The translations under genes were made by a program, and so were the position numbers. Below, in pieces: positions 1 through 9,400 of a stretch of 44,576 nucleotides of DNA. The stretch lies in assembly GCA_900540375.1 (NCBI GenBank), contig UQFS01000031.1, positions 1-44,576 of the forward strand. The letters are read 5' to 3'. Under the pieces are notes generated by a model. The model ran no database searches and was not told the DNA's origin. It worked only from the letters and a program-made list of their open reading frames with translations. This DNA is from an uncultured Prevotella sp. (GTDB lineage: Bacteria > Bacteroidota > Bacteroidia > Bacteroidales > Bacteroidaceae). The first letter of the stretch is position 1; the number at the start of each line of letters is the position of its first letter.

Positions 1-106
1 AGGATTGTCCAGGCTGTATAAACTTTGCTAATTTGGATGATTGCGGATATTCATTTATGGGTAAATTACCTATAAGTAAGTATAAGCTATTTCATTATTT
101 TTAGGT

Positions 107-138
107 ATTGCGCATAATTAAATATCGCTGTATCTTTG
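107..138 (+). promoter_or_regulatory. Promoter of the heme-uptake operon
   Basis: A Bacteroidetes-type -7 box TATCTTTG lies at 131-138, with a partial -33 box (ATTG, 107-110) 20 bases upstream, the usual spacing. A second possible -7 box, TACCTTTG at 157-164, follows. The first gene of the operon starts at 213, giving a leader of about 70 nt. The assignment rests on consensus matching only. Confidence 0.5.
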
Positions 139-146
139 TACCACAG

Positions 147-185
147 TTCAAAGTAATACCTTTGTGACCATAATTCAAGGTAATA
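147..185 (+). repeat. Direct repeat in the leader of the heme-uptake operon
   Basis: TTCAAAGTAATA at 147-158 recurs as TTCAAGGTAATA at 174-185, which is 11 of 12 identical with starts 27 bases apart. The pair sits between the -7 box and the first start codon, where a repressor could bind. It could also be a small chance duplication in AT-rich DNA. Confidence 0.4.
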
Positions 186-212
186 TTTAATTATAAACTC
201 TAATAGTAAAAA

Positions 213-1604
213 ATGAAAATCTTAAAGTGCTTCTTTACATTCGCAGCTATTGCGCTCTGCCTTGGTTTTAGTTCGTGCAGCAACGATGACGATGGACCGT
301 CCTACAGTGAGACTTCAATTGTCAATGCCCGACTGAAGGCTATTCTCACGGGCAAGGGTTATACCTTCGATGGTAACGGTAATCTGCTCCTTGATGACAA
401 AGCCGTCAACACCACGTCTCTTGACCTGTCAGATACGAAGGTTGATACCGCAGCCTTGAAAGAACTCTCCGTGTTCCCCAATCTGAAAGAGCTGAACCTG
501 AGTCACAATGGTTACGGACCGGGGTTCAACTTCGCCCTGCTTCCCTCAAAGATCAACAGTGTAGACCTCTCCAATAACAAGATTTTTGAATATCCGGGCC
601 TTGTCAACATCGTGACAGCCGAGAATGGTGATGAGACCGTGACGGTTCAACGTAACCTTTCAAAGCTTGTGTTGCCACAGAGCGCTCAATATAATTGCGT
701 AGAGATTCCAGCCTTCTTTACTCATAAAGATGCTACCGTAGAGGTTGAAATGCAGGACTCCTTAGGACAGGCGAAGGCGTATACTACACTGAGAGATGTG
801 CCGGGTGAGGCAACGAGAGCATATCTCAAGGATGTCTTCCCCTCTCTGTTTGTAGGGGATCAAATTGATATCAGTAAGCGTTTGGTGAAGCTTACAGAAG
901 CGAGTGCTTCTATTGATTTGGAAAGAGGATCCATTCCTAAGTCAAGTTCAACAAAAAACATTACCAGTGTTGAGGGTGTAGAATATGTGGCCATGAATCC
1001 AGGATTTCAAGGAGCTACAATATATATAGATCTTAAAAAGAAATGTACGTTAGCCTATTTAAAGACAAACAGAAAATTAGGAGTGTTAAGTTTGTCAAAT
1101 ATCAACACTCCTCTTCTTGATGTAAGTAACTCTAATAAATTATGTTATATATTGCTTGAGAAAAACGATAGCATCAGGTCGCTAAACTTATCACACTGCA
1201 CTCTTATGGGAACTAGATCTATGTTGCAAGAAACATCTATTGATCTTCCTAGTGGCATATTAGTTCTTGATTGTCCCTCATTTGAGAAAATAAGTATTTC
1301 TAAAGCAGTTAAGAATCTCGGAAGTTTATCACTGGAAGAACTTCCGAATCTGAAAAAACTGGATTTGTCAATGCTTAGTTATACCCAGGAGTGTTATATT
1401 ACGGAGATCCCCAATTGTAATGTGACAATGTATAATTTCTCCAAGCCATCAGATTGGACGGTTCAACCGTTCTTTGATATATCCGAAGATGTCTATAAAC
1501 AATCAAGTGTAAAAGAGTTTCTTGATAAATATCATAGTAATCTCAAATCTTCAGGTTGGACAGAATATGGTAAGACCTACGACTGGACAGTAAATTATAA
1601 ATAA
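213..1604 (+). CDS. Leucine-rich-repeat surface lipoprotein
   Basis: 463-aa predicted lipoprotein. The signal peptide ends in a lipobox with Cys22, followed by Ser-Asn-Asp-Asp-Asp, an acidic run typical of Bacteroidetes lipoproteins exported to the outer surface. Residues about 65-130 carry leucine-rich repeats (LxxLxLSxN-like units such as LKELNLSHN and INSVDLSNN). Weaker repeats recur at about 280-400. It is the first gene of an operon ending in HmuY-like and membrane proteins, so it may be a surface partner in heme or heme-protein capture. That role is inferred from context only. The 3' half of the gene is visibly more AT-rich than the 5' half, which suggests a mosaic origin. The start at 213 follows an A-rich leader (TAAAAAATG), as is usual in this phylum. 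Confidence 0.8.
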   Translation: MKILKCFFTFAAIALCLGFSSCSNDDDGPSYSETSIVNARLKAILTGKGYTFDGNGNLLLDDKAVNTTSLDLSDTKVDTAALKELSVFPNLKELNLSHNGYGPGFNFALLPSKINSVDLSNNKIFEYPGLVNIVTAENGDETVTVQRNLSKLVLPQSAQYNCVEIPAFFTHKDATVEVEMQDSLGQAKAYTTLRDVPGEATRAYLKDVFPSLFVGDQIDISKRLVKLTEASASIDLERGSIPKSSSTKNITSVEGVEYVAMNPGFQGATIYIDLKKKCTLAYLKTNRKLGVLSLSNINTPLLDVSNSNKLCYILLEKNDSIRSLNLSHCTLMGTRSMLQETSIDLPSGILVLDCPSFEKISISKAVKNLGSLSLEELPNLKKLDLSMLSYTQECYITEIPNCNVTMYNFSKPSDWTVQPFFDISEDVYKQSSVKEFLDKYHSNLKSSGWTEYGKTYDWTVNYK

Positions 1605-1624
1605 TATTTAATTCTTTTAAAATC

Positions 1625-2074
1625 ATGAGAAAATTTTTTGTTTTGATGGTTTTCGCCATGTTCTGTTTCGTGAGCATGGTTCATGCAGAGACTCCCAAGG
1701 TAGAGGGCTTAGCAAGGGTAGCTTCCACTGACTTGGATGGAACATATAGCGGTGAGGCTACGCCGACGAAGATGAACGGGATTGCTTTGACCAATCCCAA
1801 ACTGTATGCCTGTGATTTCGAGATCTCCAATGGCATTTTGATGGGCGATTTTAAAGTAGGGCCACATTATGTTTCGTTGGAATCTAAATCAGAGATTACT
1901 GGGCCTGGAACGTATCCTGTATCTGGTTATATTAAACTGTTGGGAGTAAAAAACTACTTTTCTGGTTCAGTAACCATAATAGAGGCCGATGGAAATCAAC
2001 TCTCTTTCACTGCCGTTGTTTACTTAAGAATAACAGGCTTTGAATCAGACTTCGAATTTACGGGTAGTAAGTAA
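1625..2074 (+). CDS. Secreted calycin-like domain protein
   Basis: 149 aa with a type I signal peptide (residues 1-21, cleavage after VHA). The rest is rich in beta strands. Features such as the repeated glycine pattern and GxYxxSGYIKLLG-like segment resemble the calycin-like beta-barrel domain found beside HmuY proteins in Bacteroidetes. The family call is by pattern and is moderate. It probably works in the periplasm or at the outer membrane. Its stop codon overlaps the start of the next gene by one base (TAATG at 2072-2076), so the two are translationally coupled in the heme-uptake operon. Confidence 0.6.
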   Translation: MRKFFVLMVFAMFCFVSMVHAETPKVEGLARVASTDLDGTYSGEATPTKMNGIALTNPKLYACDFEISNGILMGDFKVGPHYVSLESKSEITGPGTYPVSGYIKLLGVKNYFSGSVTIIEADGNQLSFTAVVYLRITGFESDFEFTGSK

Positions 2075-2697
2075 TGCGCATCATTAAGTTTTTATGTCTT
2101 TGGGCTTTCGTGTTCGCGTTAGGAGCTTGCTCGAGTGATGAAGAAATCACAAAGACGCCTGTCACTGACTCGTATCTGTCGCAGGCCAAGAGCATACTCA
2201 AGGACAGCATTGTGTTCAACGCGAAAGCCTGGCAGGGTACTGTGAACAAGACACGGCTCGAATCAGGCTGTCCCGTCAAATACCATTTCAGCTGGAAAGG
2301 TGATACCATGACCTTACAGATCAAGGCCTTCTCCGTCGGCTCCATGCCACTTCGGATATGGTTCGTGGTCAACTGTAAGTTCATGCAGCTGAACAGTTGG
2401 GAGAAAGATGAATATACCGGTGATGGCTGGATAAAGTTTGAAGGCTCAGGCGGCAACACGACTTACCTGGCGCTTACAACAGAGTATGCGGACGGCACGG
2501 GAGGATCCGGCACCGTCACGGGATACCTGAATGTCCTGACCAAGGAAATAGAGTTTGAGACCAACTTCAACGTAATGAATTTCTCCACACAGGTCTATCA
2601 GCAGAAGATTGATTACAGCCGCATGGCCAACTTCGATGCTGAGTTCGCCCAGTACGAGAAGGATCTGGCAGAATATAAGAAAGAACATGGTCTATAG
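2074..2697 (+). CDS. Small lipoprotein of the heme-uptake operon
   Basis: 207 aa. The lipobox has Cys19 followed by SSDEE, so it is a lipidated protein and probably surface-exposed. The body is predicted to be mostly beta, with a charged helical tail (residues about 185-207, ending KDLAEYKKEHGL). The protein resembles the domain-of-unknown-function lipoproteins that accompany HmuY, but I cannot name its family with certainty. It overlaps the previous stop by one base. The downstream receptor could start with GTG at 2697, sharing the last base of this stop codon, or with ATG at 2706. Tight coupling suggests the three products are made together. Confidence 0.7.
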   Translation: MRIIKFLCLWAFVFALGACSSDEEITKTPVTDSYLSQAKSILKDSIVFNAKAWQGTVNKTRLESGCPVKYHFSWKGDTMTLQIKAFSVGSMPLRIWFVVNCKFMQLNSWEKDEYTGDGWIKFEGSGGNTTYLALTTEYADGTGGSGTVTGYLNVLTKEIEFETNFNVMNFSTQVYQQKIDYSRMANFDAEFAQYEKDLAEYKKEHGL

Positions 2698-4856
2698 TGT
2701 ACATCATGCTTAGAGAAACTTTCACGGCCATTCTCTTCATGGGAATGGCTGTTTTACAATGTAACGCACAGACATCAGAGTCGAAGAGGGATTCGGTCAG
2801 CAGGCAAGGTGACATGAGCAAGCAGACCTATCAGCTGCAAGGCATCACGGTCACGGGCTCGACGGCTTCCCGGCCTATCAGACTGTCACCTGTCACTACA
2901 CAGGTGTTGGGCGGTAAGGCCTTGGTGGATGCCGGTTACGGAAACATCCAGCAGGCCCTCCTCATGGAAACGCCCGGCCTCAACATCCAAAAGGTGGGGT
3001 TTGGCAATGAACTGAACATGGAAGGTCTTGACGCACGCCACGTCCTTTTTCTGATGGACGGCGAGCGCATGACTGGCGACATGGCAGGTAACCTGGACTA
3101 TGAGCGCTTTAACCTGCATGCCATCGACAGGATAGAGATCATCAAAGGTGCCAGCAGTACCCTTTATGGCAGCCGTGCCTCGGGGGCCGTCATCAACATG
3201 ATCACGAAGAAGACAACCGATCCCGTATCCATCGAGACGGGCGTACGCTGGGGACAGATGAACGAGACCAACTACAAGCATCCCCAGAAGAAAGACTTCC
3301 TCTACGGTTTTGAGAAGAACGCCGACAAGCCTAACCTGCAGGCATGGCTTTCCGCGGGTCTGCACCAAGGGAAGGTGACATCGCAGACCGATGTGTGGTA
3401 TTCGTCCACCGATGCTTTCTACCTGTACCAGAAGGCGAACGACTCGAAGACTTACACCAAGGAGGCCAATCCCTGGCTTGATCACGATGTGAAGATCACG
3501 AGTGAGCTGCCGCGTTCACCGATGGGTGTGGAGGGTGATGAGCATATCTCTATGCAGCAGAAACTCTATTATGAGCCGGTCAAAGGACTGAAGCTTCAGG
3601 CTGACGGCTCGGCTTTCTTCATGAACACCTATGACCTCAGGCAGGACTTAGTCTTCACGCAGTCTAAGGACTTCTCGTGGGGAGCGAAGGCTTGCTATAG
3701 CCTAAAGGATTGGTTTACTCTGACGGCGAGCTGGCACACGGATTATTACTATCGCTATAAACGCCATGAGCGCCGTGACGAACGCAAGAAAGTGTATGAC
3801 TCGCAGATCATTGAGCCCCGTCTGTGGTTGGAGAGCCGTTTTTTCAAACGGCATGACATCATCCTCGGATTGGAGTATTTCAGTGATGAGCTTACCAGTG
3901 ACAGGTTTATCAACCGTAAGATGACCACCCGTGCCCTGAAGGAGACGGAGGCCTTTGCCCAAGACGAATGGCAGCCTGTAGACAAGTGGACACTCTCCCT
4001 CGGCGTGCGTACCAATTTCAGCCGGCAGTTCGGTTTCATGTGGATGCCGAAGGTGGCTGCTAAATATCAGATGAATGACAATTTAGCACTGCGTGCCAAC
4101 TACTCTATGGGCTACCGTGCACCGAGCATCAAGGAACTGTTCTTCAACTGGGACCATTTGGGGATGTTCATGATTAAGGGCAACGAGTATCTGAAGCCAG
4201 AGAAGAACAATTATTTCTCCCTCGGAGCCGAATACAGCAAAGGCGGCTTCTTCATCAACGGAACGATCTACGCCAACCTCTTCCGTAAGAAGATAGAGGG
4301 TGTGTGGCGTATCTATGACATGCAGTACAACTTTGAATATACTAATCTCGACAATCAGACCATGGCAGGTGCGGAATGGGTGATGAAATGGGAATTCCTT
4401 CGTCACTGGACGCTCGACGCTTCCTACTCCTATGTGTACGTAAGCAAGGAAAATGGTCTCAAGATCAACACCACCTCACCGCATGCGGCAACAGGTGGAC
4501 TGATGTATCGGTGGGACAACGGTAAGAACTACGGCCTTTCCGCCAATCTCAATGCTTCACTGATGGGAAAGAAAATCTATGATGTGCAGGACCGTCTGAC
4601 CGTTGACGGGGTGAGCCATGACGCCTATTTTCGTTGTGAGCTGCCGATGTATGTGCTTTGTAACCTCAATGTGCTGCAGGATTTTGGCAGATACCTGAAA
4701 GTGTCAGCCGGCGTGAACAACCTCTTCAATTATAAACCCAAGACGCTGGGCTCCGGACTTACCGCTTTCAGTGTACCGGCTACGGCAGGCGCGAGGTTCT
4801 ATGTACAGATGGAGGTGAAGTTGGATGCCTTGTTCCATAAGAAGAGTACATTCTAA
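2697..4856 (+). CDS. TonB-dependent outer-membrane receptor, HmuR-like (heme)
   Basis: About 716-719 aa. After a signal peptide (cleavage after CNAQ) come a short TonB-box-like segment (ITVTGS), a plug domain (about 55-165, with LFLMDGERMTG and a YGSRASGAVINMITKK end) and a 22-strand-type barrel. Residues about 473-500 contain YRAPSIKEL and NEYLKPEKN with an intervening His. These correspond to the FRAP and NPNL boxes of heme receptors such as HmuR. Unlike SusC it is short and lacks the N-terminal carboxypeptidase-like domain. It should import heme into the periplasm using TonB energy, with the HmuY-like protein encoded next as heme-binding partner. GTG at 2697 or ATG at 2706 may be the start. 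Confidence 0.85.
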   Translation: MYIMLRETFTAILFMGMAVLQCNAQTSESKRDSVSRQGDMSKQTYQLQGITVTGSTASRPIRLSPVTTQVLGGKALVDAGYGNIQQALLMETPGLNIQKVGFGNELNMEGLDARHVLFLMDGERMTGDMAGNLDYERFNLHAIDRIEIIKGASSTLYGSRASGAVINMITKKTTDPVSIETGVRWGQMNETNYKHPQKKDFLYGFEKNADKPNLQAWLSAGLHQGKVTSQTDVWYSSTDAFYLYQKANDSKTYTKEANPWLDHDVKITSELPRSPMGVEGDEHISMQQKLYYEPVKGLKLQADGSAFFMNTYDLRQDLVFTQSKDFSWGAKACYSLKDWFTLTASWHTDYYYRYKRHERRDERKKVYDSQIIEPRLWLESRFFKRHDIILGLEYFSDELTSDRFINRKMTTRALKETEAFAQDEWQPVDKWTLSLGVRTNFSRQFGFMWMPKVAAKYQMNDNLALRANYSMGYRAPSIKELFFNWDHLGMFMIKGNEYLKPEKNNYFSLGAEYSKGGFFINGTIYANLFRKKIEGVWRIYDMQYNFEYTNLDNQTMAGAEWVMKWEFLRHWTLDASYSYVYVSKENGLKINTTSPHAATGGLMYRWDNGKNYGLSANLNASLMGKKIYDVQDRLTVDGVSHDAYFRCELPMYVLCNLNVLQDFGRYLKVSAGVNNLFNYKPKTLGSGLTAFSVPATAGARFYVQMEVKLDALFHKKSTF

Positions 4857-4879
4857 TACTGCATTCTGAAGATAAAATT

Positions 4880-5575
4880 ATGAAGAAAATAGTTTTACTT
4901 TGCCCTTTCATCATGCTTCTGCTCGTATCTTGTTATGGGTACGATGCCGATGAGTTCTCGGGCAAGATACTGCCGCGGGTGACGGGCTACAGCACAGGGG
5001 TCACCAACGACTGGCTTTATTTCAACCTTCGCACGGGCGAGATGTTCAACGCCACGGCTCCCAACCAGCAGATCAAGGAAGGCGAGCAGCTCACGCGTAC
5101 CAACTGGGACTTTGCCGTGTGTGGTTACCATTTCCGCACGAACGGTGGCACCAGCGGGCCGGGGGAGGGTGGGGCCTGCGATCTCGGCTATGCCAATTAT
5201 GACAAGTGGCAGACCGCGTCACAGATACCTTCCGATGTACAGTTTGTGGTAGACGACAGTATCTACATCACCTATTCACAAGCCGACTGGTACCGCTATT
5301 TAGGCAAGCACAACCTTAACTTTGACGAGAATCCGTGGTTTGATCCCAACAGCGGCATCCGGCAGACACGCTCCTCGGGAAACCCGTTGCTTGACAAAGC
5401 CATCACGCTGAGCGGACCTCCGATGGAATATACGCCCTCACAGCACACTTATTGCATCCGGACTGCTGACGGGAAACATTATTATAAGCTGATGGTCGTG
5501 AGCTGGTACAATACCAATTCGGCGATAGATGACAGTGGCGGTCAGATGAGTTATTATCTTGATGAACTGAAATGA
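4880..5575 (+). CDS. hmuY: HmuY-family heme-binding lipoprotein
   Basis: 231 aa with a lipobox Cys18 after a hydrophobic signal peptide. HmuY-like pattern: an early WLYFNLRTGE segment, then TNWDFAVCGYHFRTNGG, and a late HYYKLMVVSWYN segment where the fold closes. HmuY proteins scavenge heme outside the cell and pass it to the TonB receptor. The 23-bp gap after the receptor gene supports this pairing. Axial heme ligands differ between HmuY branches (His pair or Met), and I cannot assign them here; His and Met residues near PPMEYTPSQHTY are candidates. The stop overlaps the next start (ATGA). Confidence 0.8.
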   Translation: MKKIVLLCPFIMLLLVSCYGYDADEFSGKILPRVTGYSTGVTNDWLYFNLRTGEMFNATAPNQQIKEGEQLTRTNWDFAVCGYHFRTNGGTSGPGEGGACDLGYANYDKWQTASQIPSDVQFVVDDSIYITYSQADWYRYLGKHNLNFDENPWFDPNSGIRQTRSSGNPLLDKAITLSGPPMEYTPSQHTYCIRTADGKHYYKLMVVSWYNTNSAIDDSGGQMSYYLDELK

Positions 5576-6435
5576 TGAAACACACATATTACTGGGGCAA
5601 GACGATCGCATCGTTTCTTCTTGTCCTCTTTACCATGCCCCTGGGGCATGCGCTGATGATGATCATGGACAAGACGATGTCGCCCGTGGCAGTCCATTAT
5701 GCGGGATTCCTGATAGGCCTTGTCGGCTTTATTATTGTTATTGCCGGCGTGTTTGTCAAAGGCGACACGAAGCAGACCCTCTTCGGCCTCTTTGGTGGCT
5801 TATTCTTCTGGACCGGCTGGGTGGAGTTTCTCTTCCAGTATTATGCCACGCGCTACGGCACGCAGCCGGAGGTCGTCAACGGGGTTGTCGTCACGCGACC
5901 CGAATATCTCATCATGCCCGCCACCTTCGGCCTGTGGATGATGGTGATGACACTTTACATCTTCTGTACGCGTACAGGGTGTAACTTCATCAACTGGTGG
6001 CAGTGTCGTCTTTTCGGCAAGCGCAGAACAGAGATAGCCGCACGCCCGATGACGCGTCATGTCTCCATCGTCACCTTCATGGAGCTGAACATGATTCTCT
6101 GGACGAGCTATCTGGCGCTGATGTTCTGTTACGATCCGCGTTTTATCGGCGACCATAGTCCGATAACTTTCCTTGTAGGCTTCGGGTGTCTCGTCGGGTC
6201 CGTGTTCATGTTCAGGCGGGAGCTGTTGCTCGCCACCTGGGGAGCTAATATCCGCATGGCCATTGCTACGGTCATCGTGTTCTGGACGCCTGTGGAGATC
6301 CTCGGACGTGTCAACTTTTTCAAGGAAATATGGATAGAGCCGGAGAAGTATACTGCTCAGATGCTTTGTATTCTCTTCGCTTTCCTGATACTGCTCGGCT
6401 ATATCATCATCGTGGCAAAAAAGAAAAAACGTTGA
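5572..6435 (+). CDS. Polytopic inner-membrane protein of the heme operon
   Basis: 287 aa with about seven or eight hydrophobic helices (roughly residues 9-28, 42-63, 69-90, 115-133, 165-187, 197-213, 224-242 and 262-282) and a Lys/Arg-rich C-terminus (KKKKR). I recognise no enzyme or transporter motif. It starts inside the stop codon of the hmuY-like gene (ATGA overlap) and closes the operon, so it may handle heme or iron at the inner membrane. That is inference from position. Other options are a sensor or a structural membrane component. Confidence 0.7.
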   Translation: MMKHTYYWGKTIASFLLVLFTMPLGHALMMIMDKTMSPVAVHYAGFLIGLVGFIIVIAGVFVKGDTKQTLFGLFGGLFFWTGWVEFLFQYYATRYGTQPEVVNGVVVTRPEYLIMPATFGLWMMVMTLYIFCTRTGCNFINWWQCRLFGKRRTEIAARPMTRHVSIVTFMELNMILWTSYLALMFCYDPRFIGDHSPITFLVGFGCLVGSVFMFRRELLLATWGANIRMAIATVIVFWTPVEILGRVNFFKEIWIEPEKYTAQMLCILFAFLILLGYIIIVAKKKKR

Positions 6436-6461
6436 CATCTTTCTCCTTTTATGCCCTTCGT

Positions 6462-6480
6462 TTTCCTATTCGGTAGGAAA
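6462..6480. terminator. Hairpin between convergent genes
   Basis: A perfect 7-bp stem TTTCCTA/TAGGAAA around loop TTCGG lies between the convergent heme operon and the hybrid regulator gene. It abuts the regulator stop codon at 6481-6483. The stem is short and the flanking T-runs are weak, so this is only a probable two-way terminator. Confidence 0.35.
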
Positions 6481-9400
6481 TCAGCTGGATTTGATGAAGT
6501 CTTTGGGCAGGATTCCGAACTGGGCATAGAAGCATTTGGTGAAGTAGCCGGAGTTGTTGAAGCCTACTTTGTAGCACACTTCGTTGATTTTGCAGTCGCC
6601 GGCCTTCAGTAACTGGGCAGCATATTTCAGCCGTTCGATGCGGATATAGGTATTGGGAGATACGTTAAGTGTCCCCCTCACCTTCCGGTTCAGGTTGGAG
6701 CGGCTCATGTTCATGTCGGAGGCGAGCTGGTCGACATTGAACTCGCTGTTGCTCATGTGCCGTTGCATCACACTTCGCAGCCGTTCCAGGAACTCCTTGT
6801 CGACATTGCTTTTCGCCACGGTGTCTGACGAGACGAAGGGTGAGCCGGCATAGGTACGCTTTATTTCTTCGCGCGACCGCAGCAGATTGGTGATGGTATT
6901 GATGAGGAATTCCATAGAGAACGGTTTCTCTATATAGGCGTCGGCACCGCTTTCCATTCCCTCCATCCGTGCCAGATCCAGTGTGGCAGCGGTGAGGAGG
7001 ATGACAGGCGTGTGGCTGTAGTTTACATCTTTCTTGATGTTCCGGCACAGTTCATAGCCATTGACGGGCGCCATCATCACATCGGTGACCACCAGGTTCA
7101 CTTTTTCCCGCTCCAGCACGGAGAGTGCTTCCTGTCCGTTGGCCGCCAGGACGATGTCGTAATAATCCTGCAATGTGCGTTTTTCGTATTCCAGCATCTC
7201 GGCATTGTCGTCTACCAGCAGCAGTAGGGGACGGCCCGATTTTCTGGGTTCGGCTTCGTCCATGTTGGTGAGGCCCGACTCTGCAGACAGCGGGATATAG
7301 TCCGTCTGGTTCAGAGGGAGGGTGAGGCGGAACACGTTCAGATGGCCGTCCTCGTCCATGGTGAGTGTTCCTTTGTGCAGTTCGGCCAGGTTCCTGGCCA
7401 GTGCCAGCCCTATTCCCGTTCCGGTCTGTGCTGTCTGCTGATGGTTTTCTACCCTGAAGAAGGGTTCGAAAATCCTGCTTCGAAGATTTTTCGAAATAAT
7501 ATTTCCATCATTGCTGATGATGACGGAGAACGTGTTGGCCGGGGCCGACTCTATGAGAATGGATATCCGGGAGGCACAATACTTTATGGCATTGCTAAGT
7601 AGGTTACTGATAATCTTCGTGAAACACTCCTGATCTACATAAGCCATTATGCCGGAATCGCGAATAGACAAGGTGGCATCGATATTCTTTTCCCGAATCA
7701 AAGGTAAGAATCGCTGATAGATTTTACCTACTAACTGTGGAATGTCGCAATGTTCGAAGTTCAGTTTCAGGCCGTCGCGTTCAGCTTTTCTGAAATCCAA
7801 TAATTGATTAATAAGCTCGTTCAGACGGTCAGTATTCTTCGACATGATGTGCAAATCCTCCTTTGTCTGCACATCTTTCACTCTCTCTTGCTTGATGATA
7901 TGCTCCAAAGGCCCTTTGATAAGAGTAAGAGGAGTGCGTATTTCATGGGCTACATGCGTAAAGAAGTTAATCTTGCTTTCATAGAGCTCCATCTCCTTTT
8001 CCTGCTCCAACTTATCCATTGCCTCCTTACGCTTACGCAGGGTGCGTCTATGGAAATAGCGAATGATGAGGGAAATCATTATACAAGCACATACAAGATA
8101 GAACAGCTTTGCCCATAAAGACAGCAGAGGATGAGGCTTTACGATTACCTTCAGACAGTATTCATGAGCATCCCACTCGCCTCTACTGTTCTTAATCCTT
8201 ACGCGTAGCAGGTATTTTCCGGCAGGAAGATTGTCGAAACCGATGCGATAATCGACTCTGACGGGTTGCCATGTATCGGTAAAGCCTTCTAAAATATACT
8301 CCATCCGGTACTTCTGCAGCTGCTCATAGGCTAACGGAACGACACGTAAAGAGAAAGAATTCTGATAGTATGCAAGTTTTATCTCTTTAGTGTAGACAAT
8401 ATTTTGTTGTAAAGGACTGCCGGGCGTATGATTATCAATGCTTGTATTATTAATCATTAGCTCTGTGGCAATAAGTTTTGGAGTGGGATAGTACTGCTTA
8501 AATGAACTGGGAGAGAACTTCACTATGCCGTTGTAAGAGCCGAAATAGATATTACCTTTTCTATCGATAGTGGCAGAAGATACATTAAGCTGATTGTCGA
8601 GCAATGTCATCTGGGCAGAATATAGCTGCGACTGCTTTGTACCGGCATTATATTTTAGGATGCCGCTTAGGGTAGAAATCCACAGGAATCCATCCTGATC
8701 TTCCACGAGGTCGAGCACTACCGGCTCGGCTGTTCCATAACCATTCAAGGATACTTTCTCTATTTTTCGCGTGTTAGGACGATAGCAAAAGAGTCCGTTC
8801 CCTAAGGTTGTAATCCACATTCTGCCCTTCCTGTCCTCGTAAAGTCCTACAGCTTTGCTCAGCGTATAGTCTCCAATGTGACTATGGGTAAGGTGTATCC
8901 AACGGTGGGAAGTGCCTATTTTAAGATAAATACCATTGTTTTGTGTGGCTACCCAGAGGTTTCCTTGACGGTCGAAGCACACTTTGTTGATAAGCACAGA
9001 GGGGATATTCCTGTCGTATTCAAACTGCTCGGTAAACTTGTTCAGCTTACAGAGTCCTCGAATCGTACCAAAATAGAGTTCGTGTTGGGGCGAGGCGGCT
9101 ATGCTGAAAATAGTATTATCGCGCAAAGCTCCCTGCTTTCCATCGGCCTGATAGCTCTTTATCACCCTATGGGTTTGTGTATCAACAACCTTTAATCCTG
9201 CTGCGAAAGTACCCACCCACAGCTGGTTCCCGTAAATGCACAGACCATGAACATTTGGGAAAGCGGCACTTTCCTTCACAGAAGTAATCACACCGGAGGC
9301 AGTGTCCATATAGTTCAAGCCTCCGTCTTCTGTACCAATCCAAATCTGCCCTTGTGCATCCTGCACCATTTCGCGTACTCGCCTGCCATGTAACTTGCCT

